Below, piece by piece: positions 12,669 to 25,000 of a stretch of 64,000 nt of DNA. Both the position numbers and the translations under genes were made by a program. Within the stretch, counting starts at the first letter, position 1. The number at the start of each line of letters is the position of its first letter. The notes beneath the pieces are model-generated. The model searched no databases, was not told where the DNA came from, and saw only the letters and a program-made list of their open reading frames with translations. Location: NCBI RefSeq assembly GCF_964355755.1, contig NC_092674.1:27826001-27890000 (forward strand), given 5' to 3'. This DNA comes from Antedon mediterranea (lineage: Eukaryota; Echinodermata; Crinoidea; Comatulida; Antedonidae).

Positions 12669-15600
12669 ATGTCTAGAATGGCATTGTCGAAAAAGAATAG
12701 CTACGTGCATGCCCCGGGTCTGAAGCCTTTTATTGGGCTGACAATGCACGAAATGTTGGAAGAGAGGGTGGAGAAAAATCCGGACAGAGAAATGCTTGTT
12801 TTTGTTGCCGATAATGAACGAGTTACTTTTGCTGACTTTAAGAAAAGGGTGAGAATGAGATATTGTTTGAATGGTTTTTTTTTTCTTGTGTAACTTTTAT
12901 TATGTTCATTGGATGACATTGATGACAAGGATGTCGTTGGTAATGAGGATGGCGTTGATGACGAGGATGACGTTGATGGCGAGGATGTCGTTGGTGTAAT
13001 GAGGATGGCGTTGGTGACGAGAATGACGGTTATGGCGAGGATGTCGTTGATGACGAGGATGTCGTTGATGGCGAGGATGACGTTGATGACGTTAATGTCG
13101 TTGATGACGAGGATGATGTTGAAGATGTTTAATAATAATAATGATCCATTTTTTCTAATCTAAGGTCATTATATTTGCATGCGTTGGTAACATGGCCTAT
13201 GTTGGAGCAAGTAAATTGAGTCAAGTAGCGCCACTTCTTTTCGGTACAACTTCAGTGTTTCCTTCACCAAGCTACACATTTGAAAAGTTTGTTCAGGCCA
13301 TCGAAGCAGAAAGGTAAAGTAAATATGCGTTTAATTAACATTAACAAGGATTTAAAACGTACAATGATTATCACTGCTTGCATCGATCGATATTAAATAT
13401 GCGTCTCGATCTTTGCACGGTTTTCATTGGTATTACTGTAGGCCTACTGATCTTCTTTATTAGATGCCACTCCTTCTTGCTGATGATAGATGGTGTGGTT
13501 AATCTTGCGTATAATCCTATTTGTGACAAGTACGACCTGTCTTCATTGAAATTCGGTAATAACCAGTTTTAACTTCTATTTATATAAGTATAGTTATGAA
13601 CATATTTAACATTATCTATCTTAGAAAATCGAGGGGTAAAAATAAATATGTTGTGGTGTTTTTTGTTGTTGTTAAAGGTGTGACCAGTGGTTCGCATATT
13701 CCGCCAGATGTTATTTTTGAGTTGAACAAAAAGTATGGATTTCGCTTGTTGGTGCGTATAAAGTAATCTACCTTTACATCGCGTAGCAAAACTCAGGTGC
13801 GTTAAATAATACCGGTGTGGGGACACTCCGAAGTTTTGCTAGGCGATGTGAAATTATACATGGCGTGAGGAGCATCAACAAAGATGAACTTGTATATGGC
13901 GCATTTGCCGTTATTTGTTTTCGACGAATGAAAGTTTTATTTTCACCCCAGAATTCTTATGGATCAACAGAAACCACCAGCGTCAGCTCAATGGCAGTGG
14001 ATGACGGTCAAGAGGTTTGGAATACAACAGGTTGTACCTTACCCAATATTGAAGTAAGGCCAACTTATCTTTGTCACAACTTGTGTCATATCATTATGTT
14101 TTTAAACACTAACAAAGGGGAAATACTAGACGGTAAATGGACAACCAACATAAATGAATGAACAAAAATGAGCTATGAGAAGTGTGTGAGAAAGGCACAG
14201 CTGAGGAAAGAATGGAAATTCATGACAGCCAATCTGTTTCCTTCGAGCGGAGGACACCGACAGGTGAACAATGATTGTTTAAAATCCAACATTTTTCAGC
14301 TTCAAGTAGTTGATGACGAAGGATATCCCGTAGAAGTGGGAGAAAAAAGAGAAATATGGATACGAAGTCCGGTTGCGTTCAGAGGTTACTATGGTAATAT
14401 TGAGAAAACAAAACAGACGATCACCGAAAACGGATGGATTAAAACGGGGTACTATCACAACTTTTACTATTATTTATTATAACTTTCAGCTCTTCGGGCC
14501 CTGTGGCGGAACTAACAGTAGACATTTTTTACACAATAATTTAATCTACTTATTATAGGCCTTTGGAAATACATGAAATTACAATGTTATGTATTGTAAA
14601 TTGTCAAAACCTACTTAAGTTAATTATTAAGCAAACTTTAGACAGAATGTGCTGTAGGCATATACGCCTAAAACAATTAAAAGAATTGTGCATGTATATT
14701 ATATTTTTCAGAGATATTGGTAAGCTAAGTGCAGATGGCTACCTGACAATGCTTGGTAGAATTAAGGTACATAGACATATACATGTATAGTATTATCGTT
14801 TCAATTTAAGGCAAGTTCCATATTTTACCAGTAAGAAGCTGCAAAGTGATGACGTCATGGTCCACACGGCAAATACAGAAACTCGGCAATTACACACATT
14901 TTACACGCGTGACAACCGCGGGTTATGATACATGATATGTATTCAGTACTGTACATTGACTAACAGTAATATTTTCATTATCAGGAAATAATTATCAGAA
15001 ACGGTTTCAACATCCATCCGTCAGAAGTGGAAAGTTTAGTAATAACCCATCCAGCCGTAAACATTGCGCAGGTAAATGATTGGTTCCAAAAGACGCAACA
15101 CAAGGACGTAACGCAACGCAAGTGAATTGACCAATCACAAGCGATGGCTTATTCGCTTGTGATTGCTAACTGTCTATAACTTCGCTTGTCATTGGTTAAA
15201 ACGCTTGCGTTGCGTTTACGTCCTTGCGTTACGTTCTAGTGGGAACCAAGCTTTAGTTGACCAATCACAAGAGCGATGTATTATTCGAACTGTTGTTGGT
15301 CGAGTCTACACACTTGCGTTACGTTCTAGAGAAGTGATAACGTTATTCATGTTTATGCACATACAGTATACCAATAATGTTCTCCAAAGCGTGGGATGAT
15401 TCTTCCGGGCTTTGGAGAACAAACCAAATGTTGCAATATTGGGTTTGTATACATTGTAATAGTTTTTTTCTTACACAGGTTATACCAATTCTAGATTACA
15501 GAGTCGGTGAAGATGTATGTGCATGTGTTACGTACGTATTATTTGAATTCCAACTAAAACTGAAATTCTTTTATATAATGAAATAAATATATATAATTAT

Positions 15601-16468
15601 TTTACATTATTTTCAACAGTTTTGCATGATTATGAATTCTTTTAAAAAAGAAAACTGAATTTTATTTCAGATTAAATGAAGGTTTCAATGTCACCGAAGA
15701 AGAATTGAAAACGTTCTTTGAAGGAAAGGTATAAAGCATAAAGTTTACATTAAATAAACACAAGAAATCAATATTATTTGAAATTCAATTATTTTCTTTC
15801 AATACAATCACGAAAAATGTCGTCTGGTTTCAAAGCAATATTGTATACAAAATTTATCTTTTGATAAACCAATTATCAAGTACTTACTTCCTACGTTTCG
15901 ACTATTTTCAATAGCCTTCTAATCTTCAGTCATTCGTCAGGCTCGGTGATTCGCGCCATCACTTGCCTGATGTTCAGCTTTCAGTACAATACTTGATAAT
16001 TGGTTTATCGAAATATAAATGTGTATACAAAATTTGAACTTATTAAATTTGACGATAATTTTCGAAATTTGTTTTTTTTTCAGATGTCGGATTTAATCCA
16101 GCCATCTTACTTTCTCATCTTTGACTCTTTCCCAGCTGGCGCTTCAGGAAAGGTAATGTTATGGCATACACATGTTCTAAAGGCTTAGCAAATACAAATA
16201 TACTTTAAACTTAAAGATATATCTGGAAATTCGATAATAGATCAATAACTATATTTATTATTTATCACCATTGTAATAATATAAACGCATTCCCCGTAAT
16301 TTTGTAGTAGTAAGACTACAATTAGACCACGTCAGCTTTGATCATAGAACATTAACTAATGTAATTTAAAATCACAAAATCATGTTGTTTTTACAGGTGG
16401 ATCGTAAGAAGCTACAAGAGATGGCTATTGGTCGAATTAAATTACCAGAAATGCCTTATGAAAAATAG
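12669..16468 (+). CDS. ACSF2-like copy D lacking exons 2-7, open and in frame
   Basis: Shortened member of the acyl-CoA synthetase family. Exons: 12669-12848 (exon 1), then 13165-13313, 13464-13555, 13678-13751, 13952-14053, 14300-14448, 14712-14766, 14985-15071, 15479-15531, 15671-15728, 16084-16152 and 16397-16468 (exons 8-18). Exon 1 ends and exon 8 starts in phase 0, so direct splicing gives one frame of about 379 residues ending TAG. All exon lengths match the family and I find no stop or frameshift. Present: YGSTET, TGDIGKL, GRIKEIIIRNG, SGK. Missing: about 183 residues including the P-loop GTTGSPK. A second in-frame ATG lies at 12678. Canonical ligase activity is unlikely without the P-loop. 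It may be a recent loss, a regulatory or dimer-forming protein, or unexpressed. Of all copies this is the only one without a disabling lesion in what remains. Confidence 0.7.
12912..13130 (+). repeat. GATGACG-rich minisatellite in the exon 1-exon 8 intron of copy D
   Basis: Imperfect tandem repeats of 'gatgacgaggatgtcgttg' type units (about 18 bp multiples). One frame reads as an Asp/Glu/Val-rich peptide, which I regard as a by-product. It lies exactly where exons 2-7 should be and may have grown at the deletion site. Confidence 0.75.
15081..15250. mobile_element. foldback MITE in intron 14 of copy D
   Basis: Inverted halves: 'ggttccaaaagacgcaac' and 'caaggacgtaacgcaacgca' on the left, with complements 'tgcgttgcgtttacgtcctt' and 'gtgggaacc' on the right. 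The whole could fold into a hairpin. A partial third copy follows at about 15257-15330 ('ttgaccaatcacaag', 'cacttgcgttacgttctaga'). It has no coding content. Confidence 0.65.
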
Positions 16469-17226
16469 GTCGTTATACATTAGTTCATTTAAATGTTTTT
16501 AGATTGATAATTATATTTAACGAAATACACAATAAATTGATAATGTTATTCGGATGTAGCGCGTAGTATGTTACCGTATTCGAAAATAATGGAAGTTTCG
16601 CCCCGGTGTTGTGTTGATCTGAGTAACCGCTTCACTGGTGGCCGTGGAGTGGAAGTTAAGTTAGGCTTTAGGATGTTAGTTAATATGTTAGTGTTCCTTT
16701 AATTGGTTCTATTGTCTGGTTATCGATTCTTATTCAGAAAAAAAAAACAATACTAGCTAAGTTCTACCTCGTTGTTAAAATGACTAATATTATCATATGG
16801 TATATTGACATTTACATTCTATTTTGGTAGCCTACTACCTGTATATTTAATCAAATAAAGTCATTTGATGTATAAATTCTTCATTTGTATTCACAAACAG
16901 ATACGTTCCATTCTTTATTTCATATTGTCTTATATTTTGCTCGTCATTTTTTAACGTTTGTGTAAATTCATTTTAAAACAGTTTTAGCTGATTTATATAG
17001 ACGGTATTTTTGGCGGCGATTGCCTTCCATAGTTTTTTTGTTTTTGTTTAAATCTATTAGACAGAATACATTTATGTGAACTTTTCTGATTTGTCAGTCT
17101 ATCAATAATTTACCATCGCTTCCGCTGCTGCTCAGTCTAGTCTATTTTAAAAGGGCACTTTAGCAAAAAGCTAATTGCTATCCACTGTGAGATTTATCCT
17201 TGTAGAATCCGCTATAGTTATCTAGT
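16469..17226 (+). other. 3' flank of copy D and promoter region of copy E
   Basis: No gene. A possible poly(A) signal AATAAA lies near 16531. From about 16770 onward the sequence parallels 9050-9588, including 'gacggtatttttggcggcga', and ends in the same 125-base block that precedes copy C. Confidence 0.5.
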
Positions 17227-20200
17227 ATGGCTTTTTTGCGAAACAAGAGCTACGTCCATATCCCCAGTCTGAAGCCTTTTATCGGGCTAACAATGCACGA
17301 AATGTTGGAAGAGAGGTTGAAGAAAAATCCGGACAGAGAAATGCCTGTTTTTGTCGGTGATAATGAACGAGTTACATTTGCTGAATACAAGAAAAGGGTG
17401 AGTTAATAAAATATTAATGTACTTATACATACTGGAAATATTGTGAAAGGCGTCGCTTTGATCACTAACAAATGAATAGTAACATCATACTTTCTTTATA
17501 ATATGAACGATATGTAATGTTTTGTTTGAAATAAGTAAACCAATTTAAAAAACAAATAGTATGCTGGTTTTTCTAAATAGAAGAAATTGTGTGGTTATTG
17601 AATTTCTCGAGTTGGTTTGACTGTAAAATGTAAACGCTTAACTAATATGTATATTTCGTTCTATCTTTTCAGGTAATTGACTTAGCAGCCGGGTTCCTAC
17701 TCAAACTTGGTCTTCGTCGCGGTGATCGTATAGCTGTTATAGGCGCTAACCACATAGAATGGCCACTTATTACAGGTGCAGCGAGAGCAATAGGCGTCGG
17801 TGTGGTAGGTACCTCAGCATTAATTAAACACATCGACAAATACACACCTCCTGATATGAGGATGAGGTTTTTTCCTGACTGTCGAAAACATTCTAAATAT
17901 TTAAATTTCTATAACGTGATTGATGTATAACCTTAGGCCTACTAATAAGAGTTCATTCGGACAAACACTGAGAAAGTACTGTACTTCCTTTATGATTTGG
18001 TTTCATTATTTTTTTTTCACGCTAATCTGCTTATTGGTCATACTCCTCAAACTTTTAAGAAAATAATGAAACAGGTATGAATTATTTATCATATTTCATC
18101 AAGTTTCCAATTGGTATTGTATTATAATAAATTCATACAGTAATTTTAAAACTTGCGTCTCGAATTGAATTTATCATAATAAACCGTTATCCGGCGCTAA
18201 TTCTCTTAGTGTTCTACAGTTTCTTCCATTCTAGGCTATTACATATGTTGATAAATGGGAATAAAAGGGCATTATGATAGGCCTAGGTACAGTAGAAGTA
18301 AATAATTGGCTCACTAGGACATAAAAGCCTATTATTTAATTCGCAAAACGAATCCCTACTGCAGGTATCGTGCAAAGTGCTGTTCATAACCCGTAGCCCT
18401 GACACACTTTACCAAATGTTTTGTGAAATGATTCCAGAATTAAGTGAAAGTATTCCAGGTGACCTGAATTCAAAACAGTGAGTATTGGACAATTAGAATG
18501 TCAATTAGGTAATGGATCATTAATTATGGCATGTAGGGAAGCTTGATAAAACACCTTTTAAATACTGTAATGTTTTTAGGTTACCTAACTTGAAGAAAGT
18601 CATAGCCACCGGTTCAAATTGTAAACGGTAAGTAATATTAACAAGTCTGTATGTAAAAATAGAACTTAAAATGTTTTGATCTAACAAAAGTATACGTGTC
18701 TGTTTTGTAATGTAAAATGTATTATTTTTTTCAGTGGAATGTTGAATCTCGATGATCTATTTCTGGATGTGAGGAGGAGGTAGCAAAAGTGACAATGAGA
18801 GTGACAATTGATGACGTCTGTTACTTTAGTATGACATCGGTACAAAATATTACATTAAACTTATTACAAATTAACGATTTAAATATACCTATAGCAGCCA
18901 TAAGCAACTATTTGCATTTTATTAAATTAATTGTCATGTGATGGAAGTCATGGAAGGTATTTTGAGCGCCAAGAGCGAGTCTTACTCTGTGAGTTTATGG
19001 GAGTTCTTTTATTTCAACAGGGAACAACTGGATCACTGAAATTGGTACCGTATACTCATTTCCAAATACTCAATGGAACCGTCTTTGCACCAGATCAATT
19101 TGACAAAAAACAAGTATGCTAAAACGTATTTGAACTTGTTTTCTGAATTGTATGGACACAATTTAGACGACGCCACGTATATACAAAATATGGCCGTGGT
19201 AACCGCTTGTTTTCCCCTTTTACGTGAATTTTTTTGCGTCAATCGAAAATTCCTGATCTGTGATTGGTTGCATATTTTGAAGAAATTCGTTGTCGCCCTA
19301 GTGACTGACGATAATGGTAACGTTTATAATTAATATTTAATGATTTTATTTATTTATTCATTTCGTAAGATCAATAAATTAGTATGTAGCAGTAACATGG
19401 CAAACACTATGGCAACGCAGATGAGCCAAGTAGCGCCGCTTCTGTTCGGTACAACTTCAGTGTTTCCTTCACCAACCTACACATTCGAGACGTTTGTTCA
19501 GGCTATCGAAGCTGAGAGGTAACATTATAAGTAATAGACATTCTAGCCTACATATCCATGTTACCATCGATAGACCTACCATACACTGTCGATGACCGCT
19601 GTCATCTAAATTGTTTTTTAGATGCATGTTCTTCTCATTGAAGATTAGTGGTCTGGTTGATCTTGCGTATAATCCTATCTGTGATAGGTACGACCTGTCT
19701 TCATTGAAATCAGGTAAATTAGTATACATTATAGTTATTTTAGTAGGTACATATTAAACGTAATATGCTGCAGAGAATTACTAATATTTAAACATTTTTT
19801 AATTAGGTTTTGTTTGTGGTTCCCCCATCCCGCCAGATGTTATTTTAGAGTTGAACAAAAGGCGTGGAATTCTTACGTTGGTATGTAAACTGTCTGCGAA
19901 TGCCTATAAACCTTCTGAAGTTTTAATAGTCATAGCGAAAAATTACATTCGTTTTTTTTCTCTAGAATCTTTATGGATCAACAGAAATCCCTAGAGTCAG
20001 CTCGATGACAGTAAATGATGGTTCAGAGGTTTGGAATACAACAGGTCGCATCTTACCACATGTTGAGGTAATGCCATATTGATCTTATCTTTAGTCGTAA
20101 CTTGTGTGCTCCTATTCCGACATCATACACTTTTCAAATCCAACTTTTTCTTTTCAGCTTCAAATAGTTGATGAATATGGATGCCCTGTAGACATCGAAG

Positions 20201-21224
20201 AAAGAGGAGAGGTATGGGTACGAAGTCCGTTTGCGTTCGGAGGTTACTATGGTGATATTGAGAAAACAAAGCAGATGATCACTGAAAATGGGTGGATTAA
20301 AATGGGGTAATATCACAACTTTTCCTATTATCTATTAAAGTTTATATTGAGTAAATTATATACCAAGATATAACACATTTTGTTTGCTTTTTTTTAGCGA
20401 TGTTGGTAAGCTAAGTACAGATGGCTACCTGACAATAGTTGGTCGAATTAAGGTACTGATATAAAATGTGGGCCTACTACAGTTTAATACAATGTTGTTC
20501 TCGTTACCAAGTTAAAATATTATTTTCAGGATATAATTATAAGAAGAGGTGTCAATGTACATCCTTCAGAAGTGGAAAGTATAGTAACAACTCATCCAGC
20601 CGTAAACATTGCGCAGGTAAGTGTATGCCTAAAACTAATCAAATCCATTTTTTCTCCATTTCTTTACAAAATTAAATGTATTACTGCTTAAATAGTTGTA
20701 TTTTGAAAGGAAAGGCGATTTTTCTTACAGGTTTTACCAGTACCAGATTACAGAATCGGTGAAGATGTTTGTGCATGTGTTACGTAAGTTTGTTTTTATT
20801 TATCCCAAAACTAAAAATAACTTATAAATAAAAAAAACATACATTATTTTATAATCTATAAGTATTTTATATTTTAACAAAATTGCATTTTGTTTTTCAG
20901 ATTAAACGAAGGTTTCAATGTAACCGAAAAAAAACTGAAAACTTTCTTTGAAGGAAAGGTACCGTATCAACTTCAAGTTATCAAAATAATAAACACACAA
21001 CAAATAAAACTCATTTGTTGGTTCTTGTGAATGAAACAATTTCATTTCCGAAACTTCCTTTTGTTTTTTATGTTCGACAATCTTATTTTTAAAATTCTTT
21101 CTGTTTCAGATGTCAGATTTAATTCAGCCGTCTTGCTTTTTAATTTTTCACTCCTTCCCATTTAGTGCTTCAGGAAAGGTAATGTCATATGGTTTGTTTT
21201 GTTAATACTTGTGTAGTAGATAAA

Positions 21225-21812
21225 TTGATAATAGATCAATCGATAGTAGATCAATCGATAATAGATTAATCGATAATAGATAAATTGATAATTGATCAAT
21301 TGATAATAGATCAATCGATAATAGATCAATTGATAATAGATCAACCGATGGTAGATCAATCGATAATAGATCAATTGATAATAGATTAATCGATGGTAGA
21401 TCAATCGATAATAGATCAATTGATAATAGATCAATCGATGGTAGATCAATCGATAATAGATCAATTGATAATAGATCAATCGATGGTAGATCAATTCATA
21501 ATAAATCAATCGATGATATATCTATAATAATAATAATAACAGGGTTTTTATAGCGCACATACCACTCAAGAGTGCTCAAGGCGCATTCCAAAAAATAAAA
21601 GCAAATCATACAAATGCCTGACAAATAAAATGCAATTTCTTTGGAGGGTCCCCATCCGTTCTCGTTCTGTCGCGGTCCCGATAATAGATCAATTGATAAT
21701 AGATCATTTGATAGTAGATCAATTGATAATAGATCAATCGATAATAGATCAATCGATAGTTGATCAATTTATAATACATCAATCGATAATAGATCAATCG
21801 ATATATAAATTG
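21225..21812. repeat. 15-bp GATCAATYGATAATA satellite in intron 17 of copy E
   Basis: Tandem 15-bp units of GATCAATTGATAATA and GATCAATCGATAATA, grouped into a 45-bp higher-order unit with GATCAATCGATGGTA. The array runs from 21225 to about 21520 and resumes from about 21680 to 21812. Because 15 is a multiple of 3, long repetitive frames are open on both strands without being genes. Confidence 0.9.
21525..21678. mobile_element. short dispersed element splitting the 15-bp array
   Basis: About 150 bp beginning with (ATA)n and 'acagggtttttatagcgcac' interrupts the 15-bp array, which continues on both sides. It therefore inserted after the array formed. The 'tttatagcgcacat...gctcaaggcgc' pattern resembles short repeats common in marine invertebrate genomes; that likeness is from memory. 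Confidence 0.5.
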
Positions 21813-21984
21813 CGTCACCACCTTTAGGCCTATAATACATATTAGGTGTTTGCAAAGTACTAATTCAATTTTACTCTCTCCACAATTACAAGCTCCCTAT
21901 ATTAAAGTACAATATTAAAAAGATGATATTTGAAACATATTGCTAGCTACTATTGCTACTGCACAATGGAGTTGTAAATATTTT

Positions 21985-22160
21985 GCTTAATCTCACTTTG
22001 TTTTTTTCTTTTTCTGTCTCAAAATGTCATTTCTTTGTTATGTAATGCGTCCGTCTATGTTTTATGTTTAGACTACAGAGACAAGCCACTTTGGCTTCTG
22101 TGTATCTAACTCATAACACTGTTAAATGTTAAATAAATGTTGTTATTAGTAAAAAAAAAA
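21985..22160 (+). mobile_element. probable 3' tail of a non-LTR retroelement
   Basis: The segment has 'gactacagagacaagccact', 'ggcttctgtgtatctaac' and 'aaataaatgttgttatt', and ends in A-rich sequence. This pattern is typical of CR1/L2-like 3' ends and their SINEs. No coding part is present. The family assignment is inference. Confidence 0.4.
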
Positions 22161-22377
22161 GTTGATAAAAACAAATATGTCATGATTATCATTTCCAGGT
22201 GGATCGTAAGAAGCTGCAAGAGTTGGCTATTGGTCGAATTAAATTACCAGACACGCCTTATGCCGAATAAAGTGTTAAGTGAAGAGCCGCACCGCATTAA
22301 ATTAACATTTTTCTATGCTACTACAGGACACATTTATATAATTTTTGAATATTTAAGTGTGTTATGAACTTTAGTAA

Positions 22378-22953
22378 TACCCCTTTCACACCAAAAGCAA
22401 AACTCCGGAGACACTCCGGAGACAACCCGGAGTTGACGTCCCGCTGTTTGGTGTGAAAGGTAAAATCAAGCAACTCCGGAGTTTAAAACTGCGGGGTTGA
22501 ACAGGTGAACATTCTCCGGAGAGCGAACTGCGGGGACACCCCGGTGTTTTGGTGTGAAAGGTGCCAACATCAAACTCCGGAGTGTTTCGGGTCAAAAGGT
22601 CATCCTCACACGATCACTCATTGCTTTAGTTTTATTTCAAAATACTTTAAATATTTCTACAACATATATAGCGGGTTAAAAAATAATAAGTAGTATCAAT
22701 AAAACATTATATTACTTCTGAGACTTTTGAAAGTAATTATTAAATTAAACATATTATTAATTAAAATGATTCTAATGATCGTCGCTATGTAAACAAACAC
22801 AATAGAGGGCGACATTTACAATTTTATTTTATAAACCCCGGAGTTGCTAGGTTGGTGTGAAAGGGGTATCTCCGGAGTTTCTCGACGTTTTGAATGGTCA
22901 TAAACCCCGGGGTGTCTCCGGAGACACTCCGGAGTTTTGGTGTGAAAGGGGTA
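22378..22953. mobile_element. PIF/Harbinger-type MITE, 576 bp, TSD TAA
   Basis: Begins TACCCCTTTCACACCAAAAG and ends with TTTTGGTGTGAAAGGGGTA, so the termini are inverted repeats. Repeated CTCCGGAG palindromes lie inside. It is flanked by TAA at 22375-22377 and 22954-22956. The 3' flank of copy B (about 8739-8755) has the uninterrupted site, TTAG-TAA-TATTG. A 3-bp TWA target duplication is the hallmark of PIF/Harbinger elements. Internal copies of 'ttggtgtgaaagg' near 22450, 22555 and 22855 suggest nested or rearranged ends. Confidence 0.85.
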
Positions 22954-22956
22954 TAA

Positions 22957-24149
22957 TATTGTTAGTGAGAAAGAAACTGAACTGAACCAAACCTTATTTA
23001 TAACGTGAACAAAACTAAGGAACTAATTGCATGCTGATAATAATTGATATTCTTTTAAATGATTTTCAAAATAAAGCTTGTTATAATGTAAGCCACCAAT
23101 TTATAATTTATTTACGTTGATATTTTATAAATTTAATTGTAAACATTGTGATTTTATCCATTTAGTTATATGGTAATAATACACTAGTAACGTTGTTCAT
23201 ACTGGTGACGTCATGATGCATAGGCCCATATTTTAAATATTAATATTGACATTTACATTCTATTTTAGTAGCCTACTACCCGTATTTTTAGTCAAAGAAA
23301 GTCATTTTAATGTATAAATCTTCATTTGTATTCACAAACAGATACGTTCCATTCTTCATGTCATATTGTTTAATATTGTGCTCGCCATTTGTTAACGTTT
23401 GTGTAAGTAAACTTAAAACATTTTTAGCTGTGTTATTTAGATTTTGCCTTCCATAATTTCATTTTTTTTAAATCTAATCGACAAAACACATCGTGTTAAC
23501 TTTTCTGATATCAAATATACTGTAAACAGAATGTAAACCAATAATTAATTGCTTAATTTTTTGTAACTTCAAATTTGAGACCTTTATTTAATTATGTACA
23601 CCACTATTAAACATCCATTTGTTGATGAATAGCCAAGAAAACAAATGTGATATATAGTGTGGCCAGCGATGGAAATGAAATTATGGTAAGTGACAGCACA
23701 AAATTATACCAGATTATGCTAGACATATTTACGGCCAAAATAGCACTAACAATGTATTAGAGGACGGTGTAGGTCTTCGGATTTTCGGCCAAATTATGCT
23801 AGATTTAGTAAATAATTATGCTAGATATTATGTTGAATCTTCTGCCGTATGCTGTGTCATTGGGTTTTTCAAATTATGCCAGATTATGCTAGATTTTCTA
23901 AAATTATGCTAGGCATAAATTCTAGATGCCAGATGGGTGAAAGTATGCCAGACAGCATAATTATGCCAGATTTGGCCACTTTGTATTTATATCAATAATT
24001 TACCATCGCTTTCGCTGCTACTCAGTCTTTCGTCCGTCGTATACTCATAAGTTCATTGAAAATACGACATCAAGAACTATATGTTGATTTTATGCCTACT
24101 GATTCTGTAGATCAACCTTTGAACAATGTTTATATGTTGACATTATTTA
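22957..24149. other. 3' flank of copy E, duplicated intergenic DNA and an ATGCTAGA-rich repeat
   Basis: 22957-23640 parallels 8755-9450 downstream of copy B (for example 'cataggcccatattttaaat' and 'agccaagaaaacaaatgtga'). 23650-23970 is a low-complexity stretch with many 'attatgctaga' and 'attatgccaga' words, bounded by 'gtggccagc' and 'tttggccac'; it may be a decayed foldback element. No exon is supported. Confidence 0.5.
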
Positions 24150-25000
24150 CCTCCGCCAAGGAGGTATATGTAATCGATCGCATGTGTGTGTTTGTCTGTC
24201 TGTCTGTTTGTTTGTCTGTTTGTCTGTTTGTTTGTTAGCAGGATTACTCAAAAAATAATTACAAGATCTTTACCACAATGAATATACAGATAAATATGTG
24301 GTCAAGGACCATTCCATTAAATTTTTGGACCATTTGGGACCATGGTCCCAATTCTGAACCACTTTTCAGTATAATTTTCAGACCTGCTAGTGTTAAAAGA
24401 TAGGACAGAAGTTTTCAAAAGCCGGCGAGCAGTCTTAAAGTAACAAGTAAACTGAAATTGCATTTTCTCGAGAACTACTTGTCCAAAAAACTTCATTTTT
24501 GTACACGAGGCAAGAGTTATAATTTGTGATTTGTAATTTTAAAACATAATGTGCACCTTTTTTGATGCGAGTAGTTTAAAAAACCTATTTCATTTCAAAT
24601 TCACTCGTTTGATTTTCGCGTTGCTGTTCTATTGTTAGTCAACTGAAGCTATTGTTAATTGAAAGGCTTGTTACATAACCATTACGCCAAACTCGCATAC
24701 ACATGGTTGTAGTGAAATTAGCCTAAACCATAAACATCATTAAGACACACACAAATATATATATATATATATATTCAGGTTGAAATTATCAGACCGTTAG
24801 GATAGAGTGCTCAATACCAAGGTAGAGCATAAATAAATAAATAAAATAACAGCAGAAAACTTGGTTACTTCATTGTTTTAATCACTACAAATTTGTTTCG
24901 TACGACCAAATATATAAATTTATTTTCCCGGAGAAATCTTATGTAGGAGAATTTTACAGTAGGCGGAGGTATGCACTCTCGGAGTGGCTTTCAAGTTCCA
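24150..25000. mobile_element. dispersed element bounded by CTCCGCCAAGGAGG / GGCGGAGG
   Basis: Starts CCTCCGCCAAGGAGGTATAT, has a (GTCTGTTT)n tract (24192-24240) followed by 'agcaggattactcaaaaa', and ends near 'taggcggaggtatgcactct' at 24960-24980. I recognise this as a repeat seen widely in marine invertebrate genomes. No coding sequence is evident. It separates copy F from the duplicated upstream block seen at copies C and E. Confidence 0.55.

Larger units (their letters stand above)
17227..22270 (+). pseudogene. ACSF2-like copy E, all 18 exons, frameshifted in exon 6
   Basis: Exons: 17227-17397, 17673-17804, 18021-18074, 18365-18477, 18580-18627, 18735-18839, 19021-19113, 19370-19518, 19622-19713, 19807-19880, 19966-20067, 20158-20306, 20398-20452, 20530-20616, 20731-20783, 20901-20958, 21110-21178, 22199-22270. 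Three defects. The acceptor before exon 3 reads AC instead of AG (18019-18020). Exon 6 lacks 4 bases (GATGATCTATTT where the others have GATGATATTTCTATTT), giving TAG at 18781-18783. The P-loop reads GTTGSLK (Pro to Leu) at the start of exon 7. Exon 17 also reads FHSFPFSASGK where the others have F.SFP.GASGK. Exons 8-18 remain open. Exon 3 is 54 nt, so its skipping alone would stay in frame, but the exon 6 frameshift still truncates the product before the P-loop. Introns are close to copy C. Confidence 0.9.

Noticed and set aside
12909-13163. Asp/Glu/Val-rich reading frame in copy D
   Set aside because: It is the translation of a GATGACG minisatellite lying in an intron; no family likeness.
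21162-21827. Periodic YQLIYYRLI-type reading frames
   Set aside because: By-product of the 15-bp GATCAAT repeat in intron 17 of copy E; open on both strands.
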